A stretch of DNA of 45,991 nucleotides from Desulfobacteraceae bacterium UBA2245 (GTDB lineage: Bacteria; Desulfobacterota; Desulfobacteria; Desulfobacterales; UBA2245): NCBI GenBank assembly GCA_002347265.1, contig DDYB01000015.1:6612-52602 (forward strand), read 5' to 3'. Under the pieces are notes generated by a model, which was not told where the DNA came from, searched no databases, and was given only the letters and a program-made list of their open reading frames with translations. A program made the position numbers and the translations under genes. This document shows positions 32,705 through 43,782 of the stretch, piece by piece. The stretch's first letter is position 1. Every line of letters starts with the position of its first letter.

Positions 32705-33517
32705 ATGAAAAAAACTTTCGCAATATTATTGACTGTTGCATGGCTTTTTCCGGCCGGATCGGTATGGGCCGGAAACCTCGTCATTAAGGGCTCCACCACG
32801 GTTCTGCCGATCGCTCAGAAAATCGTCGAAGCCTATATGAAGGATAATCCGGACGTTAAAATCTCCCTGTCCGGAGGGGGCTCCGGAGACGGCATCAAGG
32901 CCATCATCGACGGAACCACCGACATCGCCAACAGTTCCCGGTTCATCAAGGACAAGGAAGTCGCCCTGGCCGTGGAAAAAGGCGCCTACCCCGTTCCATT
33001 TGCCGTGGCCTACGACTGCATCGTCCCGGTGGTGCATTCAAGCAATACGGTACAGAACTTGACCCTGACGCAGCTGAAAGACATCTACATGGGCAAAATC
33101 AGAAACTGGAAGGATCTGGGCGGACCGAGCTGGCCGATCGTCGTCATTTCCCGCGACACCTCGTCAGGCACCTATGAGGTCTGGGAAAGCCTGGTCATGA
33201 AAAAGGAACGGGTGTTTCCCGCAGCCCTGCTTCAGGCCTCCAGCGGCGCCATCGTGCAGGCGGTTTCCAAGAACAAAAACGCCGTCGGCTATATCGGCAT
33301 CGGTTATCTGGACGCCAGCATCAAGGCGGTTGCGGTAAACGGGATTGAAGGAAGCGCCAAGACCACCCTGGACGGAACCTTTCCCATCAGCCGGCCTCTT
33401 TTCATGTTCACCCGCGGATGGCCGGAGAAAGACGCCTCCTCTTTCATCAACTACGTTTTAAATCCCGAAAAGGGACAGCTCCTGGTCAAGGAAGCGGGCT
33501 TTGTGCCGTTGTACTAG
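32705..33517 (+). CDS. pstS: Phosphate-binding periplasmic protein PstS
   Basis: A 270-residue exported binding protein. Signal peptide at about 1-24 (ends VWA-G). The mature part reads VIKGSTTVLPIAQKI, LSGGGSGDGIKAIIDGTTDIANSSR and SRDTSSGTYEVWE, the phosphate-contact segments of PBP-like type II proteins. It presents phosphate to PstCA. ATG at 32705 is preferred over 32702 because GGAG ends 5 bases before it. The gene is the first of the pst set and follows the Pho box. A stable hairpin follows it. Confidence 0.95.
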   Translation: MKKTFAILLTVAWLFPAGSVWAGNLVIKGSTTVLPIAQKIVEAYMKDNPDVKISLSGGGSGDGIKAIIDGTTDIANSSRFIKDKEVALAVEKGAYPVPFAVAYDCIVPVVHSSNTVQNLTLTQLKDIYMGKIRNWKDLGGPSWPIVVISRDTSSGTYEVWESLVMKKERVFPAALLQASSGAIVQAVSKNKNAVGYIGIGYLDASIKAVAVNGIEGSAKTTLDGTFPISRPLFMFTRGWPEKDASSFINYVLNPEKGQLLVKEAGFVPLY

Positions 33518-33541
33518 TCGTTCAACCACGCGGCGTTTCAC

Positions 33542-33573
33542 GCGCCTGCCGGAACCCGATCGCCGGCAGGCGC
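33542..33573 (+). other. Intercistronic hairpin between pstS and pstC
   Basis: GCGCCTGCCGG (33542-33552) pairs perfectly with CCGGCAGGCGC (33563-33573) around a 10-base loop. No T-run follows, so it is more likely to protect the pstS mRNA 3' end or attenuate read-through than to terminate. Such elements can raise PstS above the channel subunits. Confidence 0.7.
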
Positions 33574-33592
33574 CGCCTCGCATGGAGGGAAC

Positions 33593-34489
33593 ATGAATAA
33601 TAATTTTCGCAAGATTCAGGACCGGATTCTGAAGCATTTCTTCTTTTTCACGGCCCTGACTTCCACGGCCGTCCTGTTCGTGATCGCCTTCTTTCTGTTC
33701 AAAGAAGGCATTCCAATATTTGAAAAGGTTTCGATTCAGGACTTTATTCTGGGCAAGTACTGGTACCCGACCTCCGAACCGCCGGATTTCGGAATTCTTG
33801 CGCTGATCGTCGCGTCCCTCAGCGTCACGCTGCTCTCGGCGGCCATAGCCATTCCGCTGGGCGTGATGACCGCCATTTATCTGGCGGAAATCGCCTCTTA
33901 CCGCCTTCGGGAGATCGTCAAGCCCGTCGTGGAGCTTCTGGCGGCTCTTCCCTCGGTGGTAATCGGTTTTTTCGGCATGGTCGTTGTCGCTCCCTTTCTT
34001 CAGAATGCGTTTAATCTGGCCACGGGCCTGAATCTTTTTAACGCGGCCCTGATGCTGGCCTTCATGTCCATACCCACGATCTGCAGCATTTCGGAGGATG
34101 CGATCTACAGCGTGCCCCACAGTCTGAGGGAAGCATCTCTGGCCCTGGGCGCCACGCACCTGGAAACCATCATCCGTGTCATTCTTCCGGCGTCGATTTC
34201 CGGAATCAGCACCGCCGTGATTCTCGGCATGTCCCGCGCCATCGGCGAAACCATGGTGGTGCTGATGGTGGCCGGAGGCGCGGCCATGATTCCACTTTCG
34301 ATATTTGATCCCGTACGGCCCCTGCCGGCAAGCATCGCCGCCGAAATGGCCGAGGCGCCCTTTCGCGGAGACCACTATTTCGCCTTGTTTGCCACGGGCA
34401 TCGTTCTGTTTCTCTTTACCCTGCTTTTCAATCTGATCGCCGATCATGTGGCCCACAAATACAAACAGGTCGGCGAGGCAAGCCTGTAA
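33593..34489 (+). CDS. pstC: Phosphate ABC transporter permease PstC
   Basis: A 298-residue permease with six predicted helices, including about residues 18-38, 78-102, 112-138, 151-171, 204-222 and 261-287. The EAA-loop-like segment SLREASLALGATHLETIIRVILPASISGI, which contacts PstB, is present. It forms the inner-membrane channel with PstA. Preceded by GGAGGGAAC. Its end and the pstA start are 20 bases apart. Confidence 0.95.
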   Translation: MNNNFRKIQDRILKHFFFFTALTSTAVLFVIAFFLFKEGIPIFEKVSIQDFILGKYWYPTSEPPDFGILALIVASLSVTLLSAAIAIPLGVMTAIYLAEIASYRLREIVKPVVELLAALPSVVIGFFGMVVVAPFLQNAFNLATGLNLFNAALMLAFMSIPTICSISEDAIYSVPHSLREASLALGATHLETIIRVILPASISGISTAVILGMSRAIGETMVVLMVAGGAAMIPLSIFDPVRPLPASIAAEMAEAPFRGDHYFALFATGIVLFLFTLLFNLIADHVAHKYKQVGEASL

Positions 34490-34508
34490 AGGCGAAAGGG
34501 AGAAACCC

Positions 34509-35441
34509 ATGCTGCGATCAATAGACCCGGCAACGATCGAAAATTCGCAAACGGCCTTCGATTCGACGCCCGCGCCCCGATTCTATCTTCAGCGCCGCCG
34601 CAGGATCATGGAAAAAATCGTATTTTCCGCCTTTCGAACGGCGGCCGTTGTCAATGCGCTGGCCCTGGCGATTGTGGTGTATTTTATGGCGGCCAACGGA
34701 TGGAAAGCGATCAGCTGGACATTTCTGACCCAGCCTCCCACGAATTCCATGACCCAGGGCGGCATTCTGCCCTGCATCGTCGGCACCCTGTGCCTGAGCC
34801 TGGGGGCGATGATCCTGGCCTTTCCCATCGGAATCGCCTCGGCGATCTACATGAGCGAATATGCCCGGCCCGGCCGCCTGCTTCGCATCATACGGCTGGG
34901 CATCAACAACCTGGCCGGAGTGCCGTCGGTGGTCTTCGGCCTGTTCGGGCTGGGTTTTTTCGTCGTCTACCTGAGGTTCGGCGTCAGCATTCTTTCCGGG
35001 GCCCTGACTCTGGGCGCAATGACCCTTCCGGTGATTATCTCGGCAACCGAAGAGTCTCTGCGGTCGGTTCCCGACACATACCGGGAAGCCTCTCTGGCGC
35101 TGGGCGCCAACAAGCTTCAGACCATCTGCCGGGTGGTGCTCCCGTCGGCCATGCCCGGCATTCTGACCAGCGCGATTCTGGGATTGAGCCGGACCGCCGG
35201 CGAGACCGCACCCATCATGTTCACGGCCGCTGTTTTCTATGTGCCCCAGCTGCCATCCTCAATATTTGACGAAATCATGGCATTGCCCTATCATATTTAC
35301 GTGCTGGCCACCGCCGGAACCGAGATCGAAGCCACCCGCCATCTGCAGTACGGAACCGCCCTGGTGCTGGTCGCTCTGGTGCTGGGCCTGAATCTTTCGG
35401 CCATCTTGTACCGGTCCCGAGTCCGGAAACGTCTGCGGTGA
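34509..35441 (+). CDS. pstA: Phosphate ABC transporter permease PstA
   Basis: A 310-residue permease with six helices and the EAA loop TYREASLALGANKLQTICRVVLPSAMPGI. The N-terminal 45 residues form a charged cytoplasmic extension before the first helix. The frame is open upstream to 34446 inside pstC, but AAAGGGAG lies 6 bases before the ATG at 34509, so that start is chosen. PstA pairs with PstC in the high-affinity phosphate channel. Confidence 0.95.
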   Translation: MLRSIDPATIENSQTAFDSTPAPRFYLQRRRRIMEKIVFSAFRTAAVVNALALAIVVYFMAANGWKAISWTFLTQPPTNSMTQGGILPCIVGTLCLSLGAMILAFPIGIASAIYMSEYARPGRLLRIIRLGINNLAGVPSVVFGLFGLGFFVVYLRFGVSILSGALTLGAMTLPVIISATEESLRSVPDTYREASLALGANKLQTICRVVLPSAMPGILTSAILGLSRTAGETAPIMFTAAVFYVPQLPSSIFDEIMALPYHIYVLATAGTEIEATRHLQYGTALVLVALVLGLNLSAILYRSRVRKRLR

Positions 35442-35487
35442 TCCTTGCCTCGGCGGCGAAAGCGGAAAACTTAAAAAAAGGTCCCTT

Positions 35488-36249
35488 ATGAACGAAGCGG
35501 TTAAAATATCGACACAGCACCTGAGCTTTTATTATGGAGACTTTCTGGCCCTGAACGATATCTGCCTGGAGATTCGAGAAAACCAGGTCACCGCGCTCAT
35601 CGGCCCGTCCGGATGCGGGAAAAGCACCTATCTGAGGTGCCTGAACCGGATGAACGACCTGATCGCCCGCACCCGGACCGAGGGAACCATACTTCTGGAC
35701 GGCAAAAACATTCTCGATCCGAATCAGGATGTTGTATCGCTGAGAAGCCGCGTGGGCATGGTGTTTCAGAAGCCAAACCCATTTCCCAAGAGCATTTTCG
35801 AGAATGTCGCCTACGGGCTTCGCGTCAACGGCATTCGGGACAGGGCCTATATCGCCGACAGGGTCGAGGGGAGTCTCAAACAGGCCGCCTTGTGGAATGA
35901 GGTCAAGGATCGAATATCGGAATCGGCTCTGGGCCTTTCCGGGGGCCAGCAGCAGCGGCTGTGCATCGCCCGCGCGCTGGCGGTTTCACCGGAGGTGCTG
36001 CTGATGGACGAACCGGCCTCGGCCCTGGATCCGATTTCAACCCAGAAAATCGAAGAGCTGATTCACGAGCTGAAAACCCGCTACACGATCATCATCGTCA
36101 CGCACAACATGCAGCAGGCTGCCCGGGTTTCGGACATCACCGCATTTTTTTATGTGGGAAAACTCATCGAAGTCGGTGAAACCGACACCATTTTCACCCG
36201 TCCCGGCATCAAACAAACCGAAGACTACATCACCGGACGATTCGGATAA
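35488..36249 (+). CDS. pstB: Phosphate ABC transporter ATPase PstB
   Basis: A 253-residue ABC ATPase. Walker A GPSGCGKST is near residue 39, the PstB-typical YLRCLNRMNDLI near 49, signature LSGGQQQRLCIARALA near 150 and Walker B VLLMDEPASALDP near 171, with the switch His in VTHNMQQAARVS. It powers phosphate import through PstCA. Confidence 0.97.
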   Translation: MNEAVKISTQHLSFYYGDFLALNDICLEIRENQVTALIGPSGCGKSTYLRCLNRMNDLIARTRTEGTILLDGKNILDPNQDVVSLRSRVGMVFQKPNPFPKSIFENVAYGLRVNGIRDRAYIADRVEGSLKQAALWNEVKDRISESALGLSGGQQQRLCIARALAVSPEVLLMDEPASALDPISTQKIEELIHELKTRYTIIIVTHNMQQAARVSDITAFFYVGKLIEVGETDTIFTRPGIKQTEDYITGRFG

Positions 36250-36264
36250 AGAGAGGTTATTTTC

Positions 36265-36930
36265 ATGCCCAAACGTTTTCACAGAGAGCTAGAAAAAATC
36301 AAAAAACGGATCCTTTCCCTCGGCGCCCTTGTCGAAGACCGGGTCCACAAGGTAATCAGCGCCATTGAAACCCGGGATATAGGCATCGTTCGATGGGTTG
36401 TCGAATCGGACCCGGAAATCGACGCAATTGAGGTGGAAATCGAAGAAGAGTGCCTGAAAATCATGGCCCTGCACCAGCCGGTTGCCGTGGACCTGAGGTT
36501 TCTGATCGCCGTGATCAAGATCAACAACGACCTGGAACGCATTGCCGACGAAGCCGTCAACATCGCCGAACGCCTGACGATCGTGCTGCGGCATCCCAGG
36601 CAGGAATTTACCTTCGACTACTCCATGATGGCCGGCAAGGCGGAGAATTTGCTGAAAATGAGTCTGGATTCGCTCGTCAATCTGGATCTGAATCTGGCCA
36701 GGGAGGTGATCAGCCTGGATGATGAAATCGATCAGCTGGATCATCGCGCCTATGATGAAATCAAGGAGGCCATGCAAAAAAATCCGGCTTATATGGGCTA
36801 CTGGATCAATCTGTTCTCTGTTTCCCGGCACATCGAACGCATCGCGGATCATGCCGTCAACATCGCCGAGGAGGTCATCTACCTGATCGAAGGCGAGATC
36901 GTTCGGCACGGTTTTTGTAAGGTACCGTAA
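36265..36930 (+). CDS. phoU: Phosphate signalling protein PhoU
   Basis: A 221-residue all-helical protein made of two three-helix repeats. Each repeat carries the metal-binding E/DxxxD-type motif: IKINNDLERIADEAVNIAER near residue 87 and VSRHIERIADHAVNIAEEVIYL near 190. PhoU links Pst status to PhoR, keeping the Pho regulon off in high phosphate. It closes the phoBR-pstSCAB-phoU locus and converges on acnA, 33 bases away. Confidence 0.96.
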   Translation: MPKRFHRELEKIKKRILSLGALVEDRVHKVISAIETRDIGIVRWVVESDPEIDAIEVEIEEECLKIMALHQPVAVDLRFLIAVIKINNDLERIADEAVNIAERLTIVLRHPRQEFTFDYSMMAGKAENLLKMSLDSLVNLDLNLAREVISLDDEIDQLDHRAYDEIKEAMQKNPAYMGYWINLFSVSRHIERIADHAVNIAEEVIYLIEGEIVRHGFCKVP

Positions 36931-36963
36931 CCGCTGCAGAAAGTTGTTTAAAAACCGCGAAGA

Positions 36964-39621
<2,658 letters not shown>

Positions 39622-39698
39622 CAGCGCTTCCTTGAAAACATGGGGTGAATATAAAATGATAATTGCTGTTATACCGGCTCATCCGCCCGGAACGAGCC

Positions 39699-40766
39699 TC
39701 ATGGCCGCCTTATGGCGGCATCTCGAAAAATTTCCGCGGCGGATTCACATGAAACTGGCTGTTCGGCATCCCTGAACGCGCAGGCTGCCGCGCCGAGCAG
39801 GGCTGCCTGGTCGTTTAAAATCGCATAAACCGGAATCGCCTCAAGGTAATTTTTAAACCGGCCCTTTGCGAAGAAAGCTTCCATGAAAAGCCCCTGCTGC
39901 AGGGCGGGCAGAATTCGCGGGACAATGCCGCCCCCGAGATAAATTCCGCCGGTCGCACCGGCCATCAGGGCCAGGTTGCCCGCGGCAGAGCCGAATATCG
40001 ACACAAAGGCGTTCAGCGCCCTGACGCAGGGTTCATGACGTTCTTCCAGTGCCGCACACGAAATTACCCCGGCCGGATCGTTTTCCAGAAGGGCCTGGAC
40101 CAGCCAGGGGGGCTCTGAAATCGCCCGTAAATTTTTAAGCCAGGCGTAGATATTGACCAGTCCGGCGCCGGACAGCACACGTTCCAGGCTCACATGGCCG
40201 TGCCGGCTTCGAAGGTATCGCCACAGATCTACCTGCTCCTCATTCGCGGGGGCAAAATCCGCATGCCCCCCTTCCGTACTCACAGGAATCCATCGATCCC
40301 GGTCCGGAACCAGAATGGCCTGTCCCAGGCCGGTTCCCGGAGCAATCACGCCCATCGTCGAACGGACCTGAATGGATGCGGAATTCAAACCGCGGCGTTC
40401 ATCGTCTTGAAGCAGCGGTACGGCCAGGGCGGTTGCTTCAAGGTCATTGATCAGGCATACACTCTTCCAGCCGAACCGTTGCCGGATGCGCGCCGCCGAA
40501 ACCTCCCAGGACAGATGGGTGGGCCTGCACGCTCCGTTGCGAACCGGTCCGGCAATTCCGAAGCAGGCCCGCTGACCTGAAAACCGGTGACGTTCAATAA
40601 AATCCGCCAGAATCTCCTCGATCCCCTCCGCCTCCCTCGAGGCATAGGTTTGGATCGCCAGAGGCTCCGGCCGGTCTTCTCCCCGGCGGAACCATCCGAT
40701 TCGTGCCTTTGTACCACCGATATCACCGGCCAGCACAGCAGTATTGTCTGCGCATGTTTCATCCAT
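39699..40766 (-). CDS. glk: Glucokinase
   Basis: A 355-residue ROK-independent (E. coli Glk-type) glucokinase. VLAGDIGGTKARIGWF near residue 11 binds the ATP phosphate, CLINDLEATA near 104 contains the catalytic Asp region, APGTGLGQAIL and EGGHADFAP follow, and GGIYLGGGIVPRILP is near 270. It phosphorylates glucose to glucose 6-phosphate with ATP. It stands alone on the minus strand, with a terminator of the upstream transcript between it and the ferredoxin-like gene. Confidence 0.92.
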   Translation of the reverse strand: MDETCADNTAVLAGDIGGTKARIGWFRRGEDRPEPLAIQTYASREAEGIEEILADFIERHRFSGQRACFGIAGPVRNGACRPTHLSWEVSAARIRQRFGWKSVCLINDLEATALAVPLLQDDERRGLNSASIQVRSTMGVIAPGTGLGQAILVPDRDRWIPVSTEGGHADFAPANEEQVDLWRYLRSRHGHVSLERVLSGAGLVNIYAWLKNLRAISEPPWLVQALLENDPAGVISCAALEERHEPCVRALNAFVSIFGSAAGNLALMAGATGGIYLGGGIVPRILPALQQGLFMEAFFAKGRFKNYLEAIPVYAILNDQAALLGAAACAFRDAEQPVSCESAAEIFRDAAIRRP

Positions 40767-40868
40767 GGGTGATCAATCCTTTTATCGCGCCGATGGGCCG
40801 ATCCATCAGCCGCAGGACTTTTGCCGCAATCGCATTCTTCGCGCAAAGGCATTGTAACACGGGGCAGG

Positions 40869-40913
40869 AAAAAAGCAAAAGACCGATGGCCGCAGCAGAC
40901 ATCGATCTTTTGC
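40869..40913 (-). terminator. Terminator upstream of glk (minus strand)
   Basis: On the minus strand GCAAAAGATCGATG pairs with CATCGGTCTTTTGC (40900-40913 with 40875-40888, one G-T pair), followed by TTTTTT at 40874-40869. It ends transcripts coming from the ferredoxin-like gene and the short ORFs at 40955-41253. Confidence 0.85.
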
Positions 40914-40954
40914 CCGGATATTTCATGAGTCCCCGAAATCAATCTGTTTCCAGC

Positions 40955-41253
40955 TCAATCCGTTGCCTTGAAAAACAGGCTCTGAAACGGATATGAGCCG
41001 CCCCTGGCGCAGTAAACCTGATCATAAATCGTATCAGGATCTCCGGGCATATTGGCCGCCGCAAACCGCGGGTGCAGCAGACAGGCTCGATTCATATCAA
41101 ATCCAGCATGCGGCGTTCAGGGCGGATCGGCATTTTTCCGAGAGCGTCCATAAATTTCCGGTCAATCTGAAGCGCAACCAGCCAGGGGCATTGAGCGACG
41201 TTGATTCCGGAATCATCGAGCGGCCTCTGACCTCCAACACCTTCGCCGGTACG
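40955..41253 (-). pseudogene. Two overlapping short reading frames, probable gene remnant
   Basis: Downstream of the ferredoxin-like gene, minus strand, one frame (about 41253-41092) reads protein-like text such as DDSGINVAQCPWLVALQIDRKF and RPERRMLDLI but has no start codon before a mid-frame ATG. Its TGA overlaps an ATG (ATGA at 41095-41092). That ATG opens a 46-codon frame to 40955 containing HPRFAAANMPGDPDTIYDQVY. The two may be halves of one frameshifted protein. I do not recognise the family. A terminator follows, so the segment is transcribed with the upstream gene. Confidence 0.35.
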
Positions 41254-41264
41254 GGAGAATGCGA

Positions 41265-42545
41265 CTAGAGTTTAAATTTTTCCGCCAGATATTCCATATA
41301 GCGGGATTTCACCTGGTTGCCGGCCATGATCTTCTTGACGGGGGGCAGGCGCAGAATAACGCCTGTGACCGCGGCAAGGGCGCGATGATTCCACATCACG
41401 CGATTATCAAAAATCATGTGCTGAAGGGTTCCGCGTTCGATGGCCATCATCACGGATTTATGCACCGAATTCACCGGCGTGATGACCCGCTTGCCGCGCG
41501 CGCGAAGCGCGATGGCGCCCTGCGGGCAGGCACGCGCGCACACGCCGCATCCCAGACAGATCGCTTCGTTGACGCGCGCTTTTTTCTTTTTCGGCTCGCG
41601 CGGATCATTCGCCGATACCAGACCGACGGCCTCCACCGGGCAGGCGGCAACGCACCTGCCGCAGCCGCTGCACCGGGACGCATCCACAGCCGGAATGAAA
41701 TTCGAGGTATGCACCGGATGCAGCATGCCGAATTTTCTGGCGGCAATCATGGCTTCGCAGCAGCATCCGCAGCAGTTGCAGATAAAGTTCACGCTCTTTC
41801 GAACATTCTCTCCGAACTGAACCAGCCCATGCTCACAGGCCTGCTGCAGCAGATCGAGCCCCTCGCTGATTTCGACTTCCCGCGCGAACCCGTGCTTAAT
41901 CAATGACCGGGCCGAGGTGTTGAATGTCATGCAGATATCCATCGGCGCGTCGCAACTGCGGCCCAGATGCCGCATTTTGTGACGGCAGTAGCACATGCTG
42001 ATTCCCCGATGAGTTGCCGTGCGGATCACCTCGCTGGCGCGCTCGTAATCCAGCACATGCACGCCGTTCCCGGAAGGGAGCATGGGCTCCTGAACGAAAA
42101 CCCGGCCGATCTGGGTTTCTCCGTTGACGAACAGGCTGAGAATAAACCCCTCTTCAACATTGATGTACTGGTAGAAAAGTTCCGCCAGGACATGCTGGTC
42201 GATGTCGCCGCGTGTACGCATCATGGAAAATTCAAAAAAACCGGCCATGGGAGGAGGCAGAACATAGGTGGTGCGGCCTTCGCATTCGATGTCCACCAGC
42301 AGGGCGCGACCGGCCAGATTATCCAGAATCGCGCATGCCTGCGCCGGTTTCATTTTCCATGCCCCGGCTGCCTGTTTTGCCGTGAACGGCTTGATGGGAA
42401 GCAGGGCGATCAGCTCCGCTTCCCGTTCGCTGAAAAGAATTTTAAGAATCTTATAGAGGGTTCCGGATGGCGGCGCGCCCTGCGGAAAACGATTCAGACG
42501 GTCGACCAGCTCCGAGTATCCGGATCGATGAGAAATGTGCGACAT
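41265..42545 (-). CDS. Double [4Fe-4S] ferredoxin-domain protein with cysteine-rich core
   Basis: A 426-residue cytoplasmic protein. The N-terminal 110 residues look like a winged-helix region (FTAKQAAGAWKMKPAQACAILDNLAGRALL). The middle holds CYCRHKMRHLGRSCDAP and later CNCCGCCCEAM, two cysteine sets that may bind a further cluster. Two ferredoxin motifs follow, CSGCGRCVAACP and CLGCGVCARACP. Proteins of this layout are common in sulfate reducers; their role is unknown to me, perhaps redox-responsive electron transfer. It lies 32 bases downstream of the cfa gene on the same strand, so the two are probably co-transcribed. Confidence 0.8.
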   Translation of the reverse strand: MSHISHRSGYSELVDRLNRFPQGAPPSGTLYKILKILFSEREAELIALLPIKPFTAKQAAGAWKMKPAQACAILDNLAGRALLVDIECEGRTTYVLPPPMAGFFEFSMMRTRGDIDQHVLAELFYQYINVEEGFILSLFVNGETQIGRVFVQEPMLPSGNGVHVLDYERASEVIRTATHRGISMCYCRHKMRHLGRSCDAPMDICMTFNTSARSLIKHGFAREVEISEGLDLLQQACEHGLVQFGENVRKSVNFICNCCGCCCEAMIAARKFGMLHPVHTSNFIPAVDASRCSGCGRCVAACPVEAVGLVSANDPREPKKKKARVNEAICLGCGVCARACPQGAIALRARGKRVITPVNSVHKSVMMAIERGTLQHMIFDNRVMWNHRALAAVTGVILRLPPVKKIMAGNQVKSRYMEYLAEKFKL

Positions 42546-42577
42546 GACAATGCCTTATATGCCGTTGGAACCAAACA

Positions 42578-43699
42578 TTATCGCAGCCTGCAAAAAGACT
42601 GTTTTGTCCCGCAGCCAAGCTTGGTCATGACGATCTGCCAGACCTGAATGTCCCTGGCTCTGAACGCCCCGGCGCAGGACAGCAGATAGTATTCCCACAT
42701 GCGTTTAAATCGGAAATCGTATTTTTTCTGCAAGCGGGGCCAGGCTTCCTGAAACCGGTTGTTCCAGGCAAGAAGCGTTTTGTCGTAGTGGAGGCCGAGG
42801 TTGTGCACATCCTCGATGGCAAAAAGATGTTCCGCGGCCCTGGAGATTTGCCGCAGACTCGGTAAAATTCCGTTCGGAAAAATATATTTGTTGATCCATG
42901 GGTCGCAATTGGCCCGGGAGACATTGCTGCCAATGGTGTGCAAAAGGAAAATGCCCTCATCTTTCAGGCTGCGGTGAACGACCTGCATAAAGATTCGGTG
43001 GTTCTTATGGCCGACATGTTCGAACATGCCGACAGAGACGGCCTTGTCAAAGTTTCCCCTGATTTTCCGATAGTCTTCGCGCTGGATGGTCACCGGCAGA
43101 TCCTTGCAGTAGTTGCGGGCAAACCGAATCTGTTCATCGGAAATGTTCACGGCCGTCACCGTGCATCCGTAGCGCTCGGCGGCCCAGCGGGCAAGACCGC
43201 CCCAGCCGCAGCCGATATCCAGAATACGATCCTGGGGCTGCAAATTCATCTTGCGGCAGATGAGATCAAGTTTTTTCTGCTGCGCGACCGTCAAATCTTC
43301 CGTTCCCTGAAAGTAAGCGCAACTGTATTGATTGTGAGGGTCCAGAAACGCAAAGAACAGATCGTTGCCCAGATCGTAATGCCTTCGCGCGACGGTCCCG
43401 GCGCGCGAAGGCGACTGGAGATTGAAAACCCGGGCGGAAAGATAAAACAAAAGCGTTCGGAGATTTCCTCTGATTTTCTTCTCCAGGTTTCCCTTTAGAA
43501 GCCGGCAGATGAATTCATCGATCCGGGGACAATCCCACCAGCCCTCCAGATATGATTCCCCAAGTCCGAGGCTTCCATCCTTCAGCACGCGGGTGTAAAA
43601 CCGCTCATCCCGTACCTGGATGTCCCAGGGCTTGGGTCCGTTGATCCTGACGCCGGTTTCAGAAAACAATTGTTCGACGATCTTACCTTGCGGATGCAT
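42578..43699 (-). CDS. cfa: Cyclopropane-fatty-acyl-phospholipid synthase
   Basis: A 373-residue Cfa/mycolic-acid-cyclopropane-synthase type methyltransferase. The SAM site is LDIGCGWGGLARWAAERYGC near residue 160, then VSVGMFEHVGHKN, and RMWEYYLLSCAGAFRARDIQVWQIVMTK at the end. It adds a methylene group from S-adenosylmethionine across the double bond of membrane fatty acids, usually at stationary phase or under stress. The N-terminal lipid-binding part (YLEGWWDCPRIDEF) is present. It precedes the ferredoxin-like gene by 32 bases. Confidence 0.94.
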   Translation of the reverse strand: MHPQGKIVEQLFSETGVRINGPKPWDIQVRDERFYTRVLKDGSLGLGESYLEGWWDCPRIDEFICRLLKGNLEKKIRGNLRTLLFYLSARVFNLQSPSRAGTVARRHYDLGNDLFFAFLDPHNQYSCAYFQGTEDLTVAQQKKLDLICRKMNLQPQDRILDIGCGWGGLARWAAERYGCTVTAVNISDEQIRFARNYCKDLPVTIQREDYRKIRGNFDKAVSVGMFEHVGHKNHRIFMQVVHRSLKDEGIFLLHTIGSNVSRANCDPWINKYIFPNGILPSLRQISRAAEHLFAIEDVHNLGLHYDKTLLAWNNRFQEAWPRLQKKYDFRFKRMWEYYLLSCAGAFRARDIQVWQIVMTKLGCGTKQSFCRLR

Positions 43700-43782
43700 G
43701 GCTTACCGCCTGACTTTTTTTGCATCGTCAACTGACCCCGTGCATGCTTTTTCCGCCCGTCGTTATGGAGCGTCAAGCCGGG

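Noticed and set aside
40993..41268. Plus-strand 91-codon frame before the ferredoxin-like gene end
   Set aside because: Composition is not protein-like, and the minus strand is the one with an operon and terminator here.
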